A stretch of DNA of 64,000 nt from NCBI RefSeq assembly GCF_030412265.1, contig NZ_JAUHLN010000002.1, positions 1,178,001-1,242,000 on the forward strand, read 5' to 3'. This document shows, piece by piece, positions 43,933 through 52,226 of the stretch. Source of the DNA: Fictibacillus terranigra. Lineage in GTDB: Bacteria > Bacillota > Bacilli > Bacillales > Fictibacillaceae. The notes under the pieces were generated by a model. The model worked only from the letters and a program-made list of their open reading frames with translations. It made no database searches and was not told where the DNA came from. Each line of letters starts with the position of its first letter. Positions within the stretch are counted from its first letter, which is position 1. The translations under genes were made by a program, and so were the position numbers.

Positions 43933-45462
43933 ATGAATACAAGCGTCTTGATCGTTGGAGCAGGGCCCACAGGCCTTGTCCTCGCGCTTCAGCTCAAAAC
44001 ATACGGAATACCGTTCCGGATTATCGAAAAACATTCGGGGCCGGGGAAGGCTTCCCGGGCATTGGTCGTACATGCACGAATTCTTGAATTTTATCGTCAG
44101 CTTGGTATTGCCGATGAGGTGGTGAGCCTCGGCATCCCGTTAAAATCGGTTCACCTCCGTGAAGGATTGAAAGAAAAAGCGGAATTTAAATTCAGTGATC
44201 TTGGCAAGGACATCAGCCCCTATCCATTCGCGCTAAGCCTGCCCCAGGATGTCCATGAAGAATTTCTGGTGGATCAGCTTAACCAGTCTGGCATCGGGGT
44301 TGAGTGGAACACAGAACTGATCTCGTTTTCGGAGCATGAGAAAGGGGTACGCGCCATTATCAAAAAAGGCGGGCAGGAAGAAGCCATTAACGTTGACTAC
44401 TTGTGTGGCTGTGACGGAGCACACAGCACCGTTCGCCATGGACTTCACTTCGACTTTCCCGGCGGTACCTACGACCAGCTCTTTTATGTGGCAGATTTGG
44501 AATCAACGGAAGACGAAGTGATGGACCGATCGCTGAAGGCTCATTTTAATGATCATGGTTTTTGCTTGTTCATGCCGGTCCGAACAACTGGAATGATTCG
44601 GCTGATCGGCATCATCCCGCGTGAGCTGGAACAGAGATCTGACATCACATTTGAGGAAATTCAGCCTTATGCTGAGCAGCAAACAGGCCTGACCATCAAA
44701 AAGGTCAACTGGTTCTCCACTTATCATGTTCATCACCGAGTCAGCGAACATTTCAGAAAGGGAAGATGCTTCATTGCGGGTGACGCCGGCCATATTCACA
44801 GTCCAGCCGGCGGCCAGGGAATGAACACCGGGATCGGAGATGCGGTTAACTTATCATGGAAGCTTGCTGCAGTCCTTCATCATAAAGCAGATTCCTCAGT
44901 CCTTGATACCTATGAGACCGAACGGATTGCCTTCGCGCGCACATTGGTCTCCACTACTGACCGCGCCTTCCAGACTATAGTCGGGCGCAATACCCGGAAC
45001 CGGCTCATCCGTAATGTACTGATCCCGTATGCCGCTCCTATTCTGCTCGGTTTTGCAGCTGCTCGCAGAGTCCTTTTTAACACTCTTTCTCAGACACGGA
45101 TTGAATACAGGGACAGCGAGTTAAGCACGGGCATTGCTGGAAAGATCCGTGGCGGTGACCGCTTGCCCTGGGTGCAAATGGAGAATGGCAATAATTTTGA
45201 TGTTTTAAAAAGTATGGATTGGCAGCTTCACATATATGGGAGGATTCAAGACAGAATTAGAAAATTTGTTGGCAAAGAAGGGTTTCCTGCCCATTCCTTC
45301 CCATGGCATCACTCCATGGATGATACAGGACTCAAAAACAATTCACTCTACCTCATTCGTCCGGATGGGTATGTTGCTTATGCTGATGAGGAACAAAACG
45401 TTGAGAAATTGAAGCACTTTATCGAGAAGTTTAACCTCTCCCCTTTTAAATCAGCCAAATAG
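43933..45462 (+). CDS. FAD-dependent aromatic-type monooxygenase
   Basis: A 509-residue class A flavin monooxygenase of the PheA/TfdB or rifampicin-monooxygenase type. SVLIVGAGPTGLVLALQL is the FAD motif GxGxxG, LCGCDGAHSTVR the DG motif, and FIAGDAGHIHSPAGGQGMN the GD motif. The C-terminal thioredoxin-like domain is short. ATG 43933 follows GGAGG. It is 19 bases ahead of a phosphotransferase fragment. It hydroxylates an aromatic or polyketide-like compound; antibiotic inactivation is possible but unproven. Confidence 0.87.
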   Translation: MNTSVLIVGAGPTGLVLALQLKTYGIPFRIIEKHSGPGKASRALVVHARILEFYRQLGIADEVVSLGIPLKSVHLREGLKEKAEFKFSDLGKDISPYPFALSLPQDVHEEFLVDQLNQSGIGVEWNTELISFSEHEKGVRAIIKKGGQEEAINVDYLCGCDGAHSTVRHGLHFDFPGGTYDQLFYVADLESTEDEVMDRSLKAHFNDHGFCLFMPVRTTGMIRLIGIIPRELEQRSDITFEEIQPYAEQQTGLTIKKVNWFSTYHVHHRVSEHFRKGRCFIAGDAGHIHSPAGGQGMNTGIGDAVNLSWKLAAVLHHKADSSVLDTYETERIAFARTLVSTTDRAFQTIVGRNTRNRLIRNVLIPYAAPILLGFAAARRVLFNTLSQTRIEYRDSELSTGIAGKIRGGDRLPWVQMENGNNFDVLKSMDWQLHIYGRIQDRIRKFVGKEGFPAHSFPWHHSMDDTGLKNNSLYLIRPDGYVAYADEEQNVEKLKHFIEKFNLSPFKSAK

Positions 45463-45481
45463 CGAAAACATAAAAGGAGCC

Positions 45482-45769
45482 GTGCCGGTGAATACGAATG
45501 GAGATTGTGGATATCCCAATTTTTTGTTTTCAGAAAACCAGCTTTCAGGTGTCATTGATCCTCAGCCTTTCATTGGACATACGATCCATGATCTTGTGTT
45601 TGCGCTTTTTTGCTCTATCCTGACCATGTGGAAGTACGATGATCAAGCACTCTCTGAGGAAGTGCTGCTCAGACTATTTTCACGTCTGTCCAGAAGCGCC
45701 CAGCACCATCCTGAAGACCTTCCGGAATATAGAGAGGCCTGGGATAGGTGGAAGACTCAAATCAAATAA
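45482..45769 (+). pseudogene. C-terminal fragment of an APH-like phosphotransferase
   Basis: A 95-residue frame with NGDCGYPNFLF, where the kinase motif HGDxxxxN has lost its His, then LSGVIDPQPFIGHTIHDLVFAL, which matches the IDPxxxxGxPxxDL segment of aminoglycoside-phosphotransferase-like kinases. The N-lobe is missing. GTG 45482-45487 region follows AAAGGAG, so a short protein could still be made, but it cannot be an active kinase. It shares a transcript with the monooxygenase. Confidence 0.65.
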
Positions 45770-45771
45770 AA

Positions 45772-45799
45772 AAAGAGGACATCCAAGTCCTCTTTCTTT
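45772..45799. terminator. Bidirectional intrinsic terminator
   Basis: AAAGAGGAC (45772-45780) pairs with GTCCTCTTT (45787-45795) between convergent genes. Confidence 0.85.
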
Positions 45800-46521
45800 T
45801 ACTTCACATCCTTCTCCATTACATGCCAAAACTGTTTTGCAATAGCTTTGTATCCTTTAACATTCAGATGGTTATCTTCAGGATTCGGCATATATTTTTC
45901 GAAATGGGAATCAATTTTTCCTCCTGTTGGAACATACAAATCTCCGTTGGACCCTGCCTTCTCTTCAATCGCGGAATTTAGTGCATCGTTTAACGGCACC
46001 AAGAAATTTTGGCTTTCCTTGTCATAATAAGAAAATGGATTGTAATACCCCATCACATATACATGCACATCCGCATTCAACAGATCAATTTTTTCCAGGA
46101 TGGTTTGCAGGTTGGCCTTAGCCGCTTCAATACCTTCCCAAGCATTTCTCGGATCAGTCATTAGTTTACGGAAGAGATCATTGGCTCCAATATTGATGGT
46201 AATATGGGTCGCTCCACGAATTTCCTTTATAACTTCAGGGTTAGCAAGAACATCATTTTTTAATTGTTCAGAAGTATATCCTGGCACCCCGAAATTATCA
46301 TAATCTTTAAGACTGACATTTGATCGTTTGAAATAGCTGCTTATAAAATCCGGATAGCTCTTGTCAATGTCACCATAAGGGGTCATTCCTGCGGCTATCG
46401 AGTCTCCTAAAGCGACATACTCCACATTTTTTTGGCCTTCCTGATGGTCGGCATAGGCGGTCAACGGGGCAAAAGAGAACAGCGTACTCGCCGCCAGCAA
46501 TGCGGCAAAAGATTTTTTCAT
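45799..46521 (-). CDS. Secreted SGNH/GDSL-type esterase or lipase
   Basis: A 240-residue hydrolase with a signal peptide (MKKSFAALLAASTLFSF.., cleavage after TAYA at residue 24). VALGDSIAAGM has the catalytic Ser41, INIGANDL is block III, and PEDNHLNVKG supplies Asp and His. Related Bacillus enzymes are secreted or cell-wall-associated lipases or acyl esterases. ATG 46521 lies after GAGGAGAGG. Monocistronic. Confidence 0.87.
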   Translation of the reverse strand: MKKSFAALLAASTLFSFAPLTAYADHQEGQKNVEYVALGDSIAAGMTPYGDIDKSYPDFISSYFKRSNVSLKDYDNFGVPGYTSEQLKNDVLANPEVIKEIRGATHITINIGANDLFRKLMTDPRNAWEGIEAAKANLQTILEKIDLLNADVHVYVMGYYNPFSYYDKESQNFLVPLNDALNSAIEEKAGSNGDLYVPTGGKIDSHFEKYMPNPEDNHLNVKGYKAIAKQFWHVMEKDVK

Positions 46522-46764
46522 TCATAATCCTCTCCTCTTTAATGGTTACCCATTCTATATGACGCGTTGAAAATGGAAGCAGCCCGAAGATCTGTTGTTC
46601 TTGCTCCAATGAATCAGGCCTTGGAACTTTAGAACAGGTACGTTGGACACATTCTCTCCTTTCAGATTTTTTTCCTTTAAAGATACGACTAAAGTCCTCC
46701 TCTAAATTAGCTTTACCATGATTTTATGTCTGTGATGACCGGAGAACTCATGTAGTATTACTTT

Positions 46765-46799
46765 AACCCCGCTCTCTTGAACAGGGGTTTTAATTTTTT
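46765..46799 (+). terminator. Terminator-like hairpin before the MerR gene
   Basis: AACCCC pairs with GGGGTT across a 13-base loop, and TTAATTTTTTT follows. No plus-strand gene precedes it in 46522-46764, so its role is unclear. Confidence 0.35.
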
Positions 46800-46839
46800 T
46801 ATAACTTGAAATGCGTTGTAAAAGAATATAAAAATGGGT

Positions 46840-46870
46840 TTGACATTGACGCAGCGTCAAGGTGTACATT
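46840..46870 (+). promoter_or_regulatory. MerR-type promoter with operator in the spacer
   Basis: TTGACA (46840-46845) and TACATT (46865-46870) are separated by 19 bases, the long spacer typical of MerR promoters. Within it TTGACGC-A-GCGTCAA (46846-46860) is a perfect 15-bp palindrome. It lies directly upstream of the MerR-family gene, implying autoregulation. Confidence 0.85.
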
Positions 46871-46892
46871 TAGGAGGTCAGGAGGTGATCAC

Positions 46893-47657
46893 ATGGAATA
46901 TACGGTGCAAAAGTTAGGAAAGCTGGCCGGAATCAGTACGAGGACCTTAAGGTATTATGACGAGATTGGCATCCTTAAGCCGGCAAGGATCAATTCGTCA
47001 GGCTACCGGATTTATGGCCAGTCCGAAGTCAACTGTCTGCAGCAAATTTTATTCTACCGGGAGCTAGGGCTCAGTCTGGAAAAGATTAAAGAGATCATGA
47101 GTGATCCTTCCTTCAACGGGACCGAAGCTCTTATCAAACACCGTGAGAAGCTTCTTGACAAGAAAAAGCAATTGGAACTTCTTATTGAGAACGTGGAAAA
47201 AACAATTGCTTCATCTGAAGGGAGAATGACGATGACGGATCAAGAAAAATTTGAAGGCTTAAAACAAAAGCTCATTGATGATAACGAAAAACAATACGGG
47301 AAAGAGATTCGTGAAAAATACGGGGAGGAGACGGTTAATCAATCCAATATACAACTGAAAAATATGACGCAGGAACAGTATGAGGAGGTTACACGGCTAG
47401 GGGATGAATTGAGGGCCGCTTTGTCAGAGGCTTTTAAAACCGGAGACCCTGCAGGAGAACTGGCTCAAAAAACAGCCGACCTTCATAAGCAATGGCTCTG
47501 CTTTCACTGGAGTGAATACAATAAAGAAGCACATGCGGGTCTGGCGCAAATGTATGTTGACGATGACCGCTTCAAACAGCACTATGACAAAGACCAGCCA
47601 GGAACAGCCGAGTTCTTAAGGGATGCGATTCAAATTTATACTGGAACAAAGTTATAA
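46893..47657 (+). CDS. MerR/TipA-type transcriptional activator
   Basis: A 254-residue regulator. Residues 1-70 are the MerR winged helix (MEYTVQKLGKLAGISTRTLR, then GYRIYGQSEVNCLQQILFYRE). Residues about 75-110 are the dimerisation coiled coil. Residues about 125-254 form a TipAS-like drug-binding domain (HKQWLCFHWSEYNKEAHAGLAQ). TipA-type proteins bind thiopeptides or other large ligands; in Bacillus MtaA-like proteins drive multidrug efflux. ATG 46893 follows two AGGAGG sites. No transporter gene is adjacent, so the only visible target is its own promoter. Confidence 0.9.
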   Translation: MEYTVQKLGKLAGISTRTLRYYDEIGILKPARINSSGYRIYGQSEVNCLQQILFYRELGLSLEKIKEIMSDPSFNGTEALIKHREKLLDKKKQLELLIENVEKTIASSEGRMTMTDQEKFEGLKQKLIDDNEKQYGKEIREKYGEETVNQSNIQLKNMTQEQYEEVTRLGDELRAALSEAFKTGDPAGELAQKTADLHKQWLCFHWSEYNKEAHAGLAQMYVDDDRFKQHYDKDQPGTAEFLRDAIQIYTGTKL

Positions 47658-47665
47658 TCAAAAAA

Positions 47666-47697
47666 TACCCCATTATGCATCACATGGGGTACTTTTA
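47666..47697. terminator. Bidirectional intrinsic terminator
   Basis: TACCCCAT (47666-47673) pairs with ATGGGGTA (47684-47691), A-run before and T-run after, between convergent genes. Confidence 0.75.
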
Positions 47698-47702
47698 TCG
47701 TC

Positions 47703-47984
47703 TTAGCGCGTTGATTCTTCCCGGTCTCTGCGTCTAAGTCCTAGAAGCCCCGCTAAACCAAGAAGTCCGATCCATTCCCAGTTAGAATCATTATCGTTGT
47801 TATCGTTAGCCGTAGTGACATTTCGAGTAGCTGGAGTGCGATCGTTATAATTATCGTTCGTAATATCGTTTGTCATATTTGTGCCACGGTCCATCCTGTC
47901 CGTACCACGTTCTGCAGAGGCTGGCATGGAAAAGGTGAAAATGGAAATAGCCATTGCACATACAAAAGCTGTGATTTTATTCAT
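47703..47984 (-). CDS. WGxxGxxG-type C-terminal sorting protein
   Basis: A 93-residue exported protein. A signal peptide (MNKITAFVCAMAISIFTFSM..SAE) is followed by an Asn/Asp/Thr-rich low-complexity body and a C-terminal sorting-like tail: WEWIGLLGLAGLLGL plus RRRDREESTR, i.e. a Trp/Gly/Leu helix and basic cap as in the WGxxGxxG family. Such proteins are probably processed or anchored at the membrane; the enzyme is not known to me. ATG 47984 follows GGGAGG. No sortase-like neighbour. Confidence 0.8.
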   Translation of the reverse strand: MNKITAFVCAMAISIFTFSMPASAERGTDRMDRGTNMTNDITNDNYNDRTPATRNVTTANDNNDNDSNWEWIGLLGLAGLLGLRRRDREESTR

Positions 47985-48034
47985 TATGGTGTTCCTCCCT
48001 TCCAACCCTTATCTTTTCCTTAAATGTTCAAGCC

Positions 48035-48381
48035 ATGAAACAAGAAATTGAACAGGTCGAAAAGGTGCTAAAAGCCAATGGAATTGGTTTACCGCCAGCA
48101 CCCCCCGAACGTCCAACAGCTTCTTTAGGAAGCATTCCTGCAGGAGCCCGCTTTAACGATGCTGAAATTACAGCATCTGTTGCAAAAGATGGAGGAGCAG
48201 GATTAGTTGCTTGCAGCCAAATTATGGGGCAATCCATCCGGGAAGATATCGGAGCAATGTTTGGACAGTTCCACATGAACAAAGCCCAGTTCGGTGTACG
48301 TCTATAGCGCATGATGAAAGAAAAGGGATGGTTGGTTCCTCCTCCCCTTCACCTTGAAATGCCCGAGGCTGCTCACGCGTA
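48035..48381 (+). pseudogene. DUF3231 remnant
   Basis: The frame MKQEIEQVEKVLKANGIGLP to MNKAQFGVRL matches part of DUF3231, a two-repeat protein of Bacillaceae usually over 300 residues. An in-frame TAG at 48305-48307 interrupts it, after which the same frame continues RMMKEKGWLVPPPLHLEMPE. The N-terminal part of the family is absent and no ribosome site precedes the first ATG. A decayed fragment. Confidence 0.75.
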
Positions 48382-48399
48382 GCACCTAATGAAAGTGAG

Positions 48400-48443
48400 A
48401 GGTGCCAGAACCGAATCAAAAGTCGGTCACTGGCACCTTTTTT
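48400..48443 (+). terminator. Terminator with GGTGCCAG/CTGGCACC stem
   Basis: AGGTGCCAG pairs with CTGGCACCT, with an inner ACCGA/TCGGT stem, then six T. It serves the DUF3231 remnant and overlaps the 3' end of the convergent ctaG gene. Confidence 0.75.
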
Positions 48444-49216
48444 GTCACCGTTCTCACGGATTTATACCATTGTTGACAAAAAACAAGGATCAGAACAAGA
48501 TCGATCATGTCTCCCCCGTAGTACATCAGCATGCCTCCAATTTCTGCCTCCTCCCTTGAAACACCAGGCGGAGGATAGGCATAAAGGAATTTCGAAAGGA
48601 TTCCATGGCCGGCAAGTGCGGCTACAAACACAACGGCACGAACCATATAACTGTACCGGTGGAAAACAGGATCAATGTAGATGATGGATAAAGTAAAAAC
48701 GAGTCCAGCCAGAAAGATGTGCAGATGGACAAGAACAAACAACCACTGATGCTCATGCATCAAAGGATACAAATCCATTGAATAAAGCACCCATAGCCCG
48801 CCGATGTTGAAGACAGACGCAATAAGCGGATGTGTGGCCAAGCGAAACGGCCAAAGCTTCAGAATGAATGATAATTTTCTTGCATAGATCACAGGGAGTG
48901 TCCGAAACACAAGCGTAATGGGTGCCCCAAGAACAAGAAGCAGCGGAGCCAGCATGCCGAGCAGCAGATGATTGGCCATATGGAATATAAAATGATGTTG
49001 GGCATACACGGCGAGTGGACCAATGTGCGGTGCAGCTGCACATCCTATTCCTCCACACCATAATAAGTAACGGTGAAGCGGCCATGATCTTAGATGTTTC
49101 CACCGGCTTGTCGTCACCCCGGCCATTATGTATAAAATGATAAGCAGCAAAGCAATGGACAACAGCATGTAATGTGAGACACTCCAATATTCATGATTCA
49201 TTTCTGCGTGGTTCAT
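48416..49216 (-). CDS. ctaG: Cytochrome c oxidase assembly factor CtaG (caa3 type)
   Basis: A 266-residue membrane protein with about seven helices, related to caa3_CtaG. HFIFHMANHLLLGMLAPLLLVLG and HILSKFLYAYPPPG-like blocks (here GILSKFLYAYPPPGVSREEA) with EIGGMLMYYGGDMIDLVL are typical. These proteins aid copper insertion into caa3 oxidase. It overlaps the DUF2243 gene by 4 bases, so they form an operon. A second genome copy with the cta cluster is likely, since this one lies alone. Confidence 0.85.
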   Translation of the reverse strand: MNHAEMNHEYWSVSHYMLLSIALLLIILYIMAGVTTSRWKHLRSWPLHRYLLWCGGIGCAAAPHIGPLAVYAQHHFIFHMANHLLLGMLAPLLLVLGAPITLVFRTLPVIYARKLSFILKLWPFRLATHPLIASVFNIGGLWVLYSMDLYPLMHEHQWLFVLVHLHIFLAGLVFTLSIIYIDPVFHRYSYMVRAVVFVAALAGHGILSKFLYAYPPPGVSREEAEIGGMLMYYGGDMIDLVLILVFCQQWYKSVRTVTKKVPVTDF

Positions 49217-49704
49217 TGGAAACGCCCTTTCTGCCGAATCGTCCCTTTCCCTGCCGCCGAAATGATTGCCGTTCCGATCCCGATCATGGCCAATGCGAAG
49301 ATGTTCCAGATCATGTCATAGTAAAACACGTTATCCACATAGCGAATTTGGTGGAGGAGCATGAGCTTATGCTGGATGATCCCGTCATACAACTGAAACA
49401 CCCCCGCTCCTAACAGTACGCCTCCCCACCACCGCTTAACATGCCATGCCTCTCGTCTCTTTAAATCAGCTAACATAAAAAGTGCTCCGATCGTGGAAAA
49501 CCAGCTGAACGCGTGAAAAAGTCCATCTGAAACCAGACCAATCTCAAGGGTAGACTTATCGTAAAAATGATGCCAATGAAGCAGTTGATGGAAGACCGTT
49601 TCGTCAATAAATGCGATCAATCCTATCCCGAACAGCAGGCCAGACCAAAGACTGCGTCTTAAATAAATCCCGGACACTTTATGGTTTCCGCTCTTATCTG
49701 CCAT
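49213..49704 (-). CDS. DUF2243 membrane protein
   Basis: A 163-residue protein with four hydrophobic helices. IAFIDETVFHQLLHWHHFYD and GAGVFQLYDGIIQHKLMLLHQI carry the conserved His/Asp/Glu residues of DUF2243. The function is unknown, but DUF2243 and CtaG genes are often adjacent, which suggests a role in copper or oxidase assembly. ATG 49704 has AGAGGGG upstream. It is the first gene of the pair. Confidence 0.83.
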   Translation of the reverse strand: MADKSGNHKVSGIYLRRSLWSGLLFGIGLIAFIDETVFHQLLHWHHFYDKSTLEIGLVSDGLFHAFSWFSTIGALFMLADLKRREAWHVKRWWGGVLLGAGVFQLYDGIIQHKLMLLHQIRYVDNVFYYDMIWNIFALAMIGIGTAIISAAGKGTIRQKGRFQ

Positions 49705-49790
49705 TTTAGCCCCTCTTCTTCCATATTCTTGATTTAAGTAGTTATACCCTTTAACTAGTAAACAAAAACAATGTCTTTCTGCTTTCTAAC

Positions 49791-49818
49791 AAAAGAACGG
49801 CCGTCTGCCGTTCTTTTT
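49791..49818. terminator. Bidirectional intrinsic terminator
   Basis: AAAGAACGGC (49792-49801) pairs with GCCGTTCTTT (49807-49816) with T-runs on both strands. It sits in the 343-base gap 49705-50048, which otherwise holds only a doubtful minus-strand frame (49755-49967). Confidence 0.75.
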
Positions 49819-50048
49819 GTTTTTACCATGAAAATAGCAATAATTCCCGCAATGAGCCGGCGCCCAAGACTGCCAAATGAAGCAAAGGCATCGGGCAGAT
49901 AGAAGATAAAAGCAGGTGCGAATAGTTGATCATTCTTGAGGATAATGATTAATACAGCTAATTTCATTAATATGTGAATGACTCGGCTTTAAAACATGAT
50001 AATAAAGGGTAATACATAATCACTATTTTCTGAAAGGAAGGTGCGACT

Positions 50049-51401
50049 ATGCCAGATGATAAACGGAGGAAGCGCTTTATATGGACCCCTCCTAAAATAC
50101 TCGTATTAGGATTTGCTGCAATCATTATTTTCGGAAGCTTTCTGCTTTGTTTACCGATGGCGACCCGTGATGGAAACGGAATGTCGTTTCTTAATGCCTT
50201 TTTTACTTCGACTTCAGCTACATGTGTGACGGGGCTGATCGTCACGGACACGGGTGATACCTTTACCGTTTTTGGGCAGCTGGTCATCCTTTCTCTCATT
50301 CAGATCGGCGGTTTGGGCTTTATGACCTTCTCCACATTTTTCGCACTGATCATCAGGAGAAGAATATCGTTTCGAGAACGTCTTCTTCTACAGGAAGCGT
50401 TAAATAATGCCTCGACCCAGGGAATTGTGAAAATGGCAAAAACGATTATCCTGTTTACGTGTGTTTCTGAACTGATTGGAGCCATCTTGCTTACTCTACG
50501 CTTTGCCATGGACATGCCGGTAAAGAAAGCCATTTATTTCGGGATTTTCCATTCCGTATCCAACTTTAATAATGCCGGCTTTGACATCATGGGAGGATTC
50601 AAGAGTCTGACGGAATATAAAGAAGACCCCATCGTTACGCTCACGGTTGCGACTCTTATTATCCTTGGAGGGATTGGGTTTATTGTTGTCGGTGATCTCA
50701 TTGAGCATCGAAAAAAACTAAAAAATATTTCGTTACATACCAAGGTCGTCCTTTCCACCACCGCTATCCTGATTGTGGCCGGCACTATTCTTGTCTTCCT
50801 GCTGGAGATGCAGAACAGCAGGACTCTTGAGCCGCTCTCTCCGGCAGGCAAGTGGCTCGCATCCTTTTATCAGGCCGTAACCCCACGGACAGCGGGATCC
50901 AATACCTTAAACATTCCGGATTTGACTCATCCTACTCTCCTGCTCACCATTATCCTTATGTTTATCGGGGCTTCACCGGGGTCGACCGGAGGCGGGATTA
51001 AGACGACGACTTTCGTGACCCTGTTTGGGGCCGCCTGGTCTCAAATTAAAGGAAAAGAGGATGTGGTGTTCTTTAAACAGCGGATTATTCCGACCATGAT
51101 TTATAAGGCGTTGACCGTTATCTTAAGTGCATTGATTCTTGTCATCGTCGTTACGATGCTCTTATCGGTCACTGAACATGAAAATGACTTTTTAAAAATC
51201 TTGTTTGAAGCCGTATCCGCATTCGGAACCGTAGGGCTGTCCATGGGACTTACACCGGACCTTTCTTCATTTGGAAAAATCATTATTGCTCTCACGATGT
51301 TTATCGGAAGGCTAGGACCGCTCACGGTAGCCATCGCTCTGGCCAAACGGAATGAAAGGGAACTCTATCGCTATCCAAAAGGAAAATATATGATCGGCTA
51401 A
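50049..51401 (+). CDS. ktrB: Potassium uptake membrane subunit (TrkH/KtrB family)
   Basis: A 450-residue ion channel subunit of the KtrB/KtrD type. It has four pore repeats, each with a selectivity-filter Gly: SATCVTGLIVTDTG, NFNNAGFDIMGG, TPRTAGSNTLNI and FGTVGLSMGLTP. SPGSTGGGIKTTTF marks the flexible gate region. It transports K+ with a cytosolic KtrA/C ring. ATG 50049 follows GAAAGGAAGG. The next gene starts 23 bases after its stop. Confidence 0.92.
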   Translation: MPDDKRRKRFIWTPPKILVLGFAAIIIFGSFLLCLPMATRDGNGMSFLNAFFTSTSATCVTGLIVTDTGDTFTVFGQLVILSLIQIGGLGFMTFSTFFALIIRRRISFRERLLLQEALNNASTQGIVKMAKTIILFTCVSELIGAILLTLRFAMDMPVKKAIYFGIFHSVSNFNNAGFDIMGGFKSLTEYKEDPIVTLTVATLIILGGIGFIVVGDLIEHRKKLKNISLHTKVVLSTTAILIVAGTILVFLLEMQNSRTLEPLSPAGKWLASFYQAVTPRTAGSNTLNIPDLTHPTLLLTIILMFIGASPGSTGGGIKTTTFVTLFGAAWSQIKGKEDVVFFKQRIIPTMIYKALTVILSALILVIVVTMLLSVTEHENDFLKILFEAVSAFGTVGLSMGLTPDLSSFGKIIIALTMFIGRLGPLTVAIALAKRNERELYRYPKGKYMIG

Positions 51402-51424
51402 CATTGAAAGAGAGGGAAAAGCAC

Positions 51425-52087
51425 ATGAAAAAACAGTATGCCGTTATTGGACTTGGACGGTTTGGCTCACATTTGGCGAGAGCACTATATGAGGAAGAAA
51501 ACGAGGTTATCGGCATTGATATAAGAGAAGATAAGGTGGAAGACCTACAGAATGACTTGAGCCAGGCATTTATCGCTGACAGTACAGATGAAGACAGTAT
51601 GAAGAGCCTCGGTCTCCGTAACTTTGATGTAGTGATCGTTGCGATCGGGGATGACATGGAGGCGAGCATTTTAACGGTCGTTCTGCTAAAAGAATTAGGT
51701 GTGCCCTATATTGTCGCCAAAGCACTCAGTAAACGGCACGGGCTGGTACTGACCAAAATCGGCGCTGACCAAGTGGTTTTCCCTGAACGGGATATGGGGC
51801 TCCGGCTGGCTCAAAACCTCATGCACCCGAACATCATCGATCAACTCAGATTATCGGACGATTACAGTATAGAAGAAATTAAGGTTCCTTCAGACTTGGT
51901 CGGACAGACCATTCAAGCATTGGACATCAGAGCTAAGTATCAGCTGAATGTCATCGCCATCCGCCATACGGATGAAGAGGTGTCGATTGCTCCGGGTCCT
52001 GATTATTCTATAAAAAACGGAGACCTGCTCGTCATCATCGGCAAGAACAAGGATTTAAATGAGTTATCTCAAAAGTTGAAAGAATGA
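51425..52087 (+). CDS. Potassium uptake regulatory subunit (KtrA/KtrC)
   Basis: A 220-residue RCK protein. Residues 1-135 are the nucleotide-binding domain (YAVIGLGRFGSHLARALYEE; Rossmann GxGxxG, D at the end of strand 2), and residues about 140-220 the RCK_C domain (APGPDYSIKNGDLLVIIG), which binds c-di-AMP in related proteins. It gates KtrB. ATG 51425 has GAGAGGG upstream. Followed by a terminator. No c-di-AMP riboswitch was seen before the pair. Confidence 0.9.
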   Translation: MKKQYAVIGLGRFGSHLARALYEEENEVIGIDIREDKVEDLQNDLSQAFIADSTDEDSMKSLGLRNFDVVIVAIGDDMEASILTVVLLKELGVPYIVAKALSKRHGLVLTKIGADQVVFPERDMGLRLAQNLMHPNIIDQLRLSDDYSIEEIKVPSDLVGQTIQALDIRAKYQLNVIAIRHTDEEVSIAPGPDYSIKNGDLLVIIGKNKDLNELSQKLKE

Positions 52088-52090
52088 CAG

Positions 52091-52122
52091 AAGCCGTCCC
52101 CAAAAAAAGGACGGCTTTTTTA
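52091..52122 (+). terminator. Terminator of the ktr operon
   Basis: AAGCCGTCC pairs with GGACGGCTT, followed by a T-run. Confidence 0.9.
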
Positions 52123-52226
52123 ATCGCACTTCATTTTTATTTTATATGACAATAGATGTCATATTTGTTTGCTACGCTGATCATACGGAAATATTCCTAT
52201 CATTCAGTATAAGGGAGAGGGTAACG

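Noticed and set aside
49755-49967. Minus-strand frame of 70 codons in the gap before ktrB
   Set aside because: It runs through the bidirectional terminator at 49792-49816 and has no ribosome site; family not recognised.
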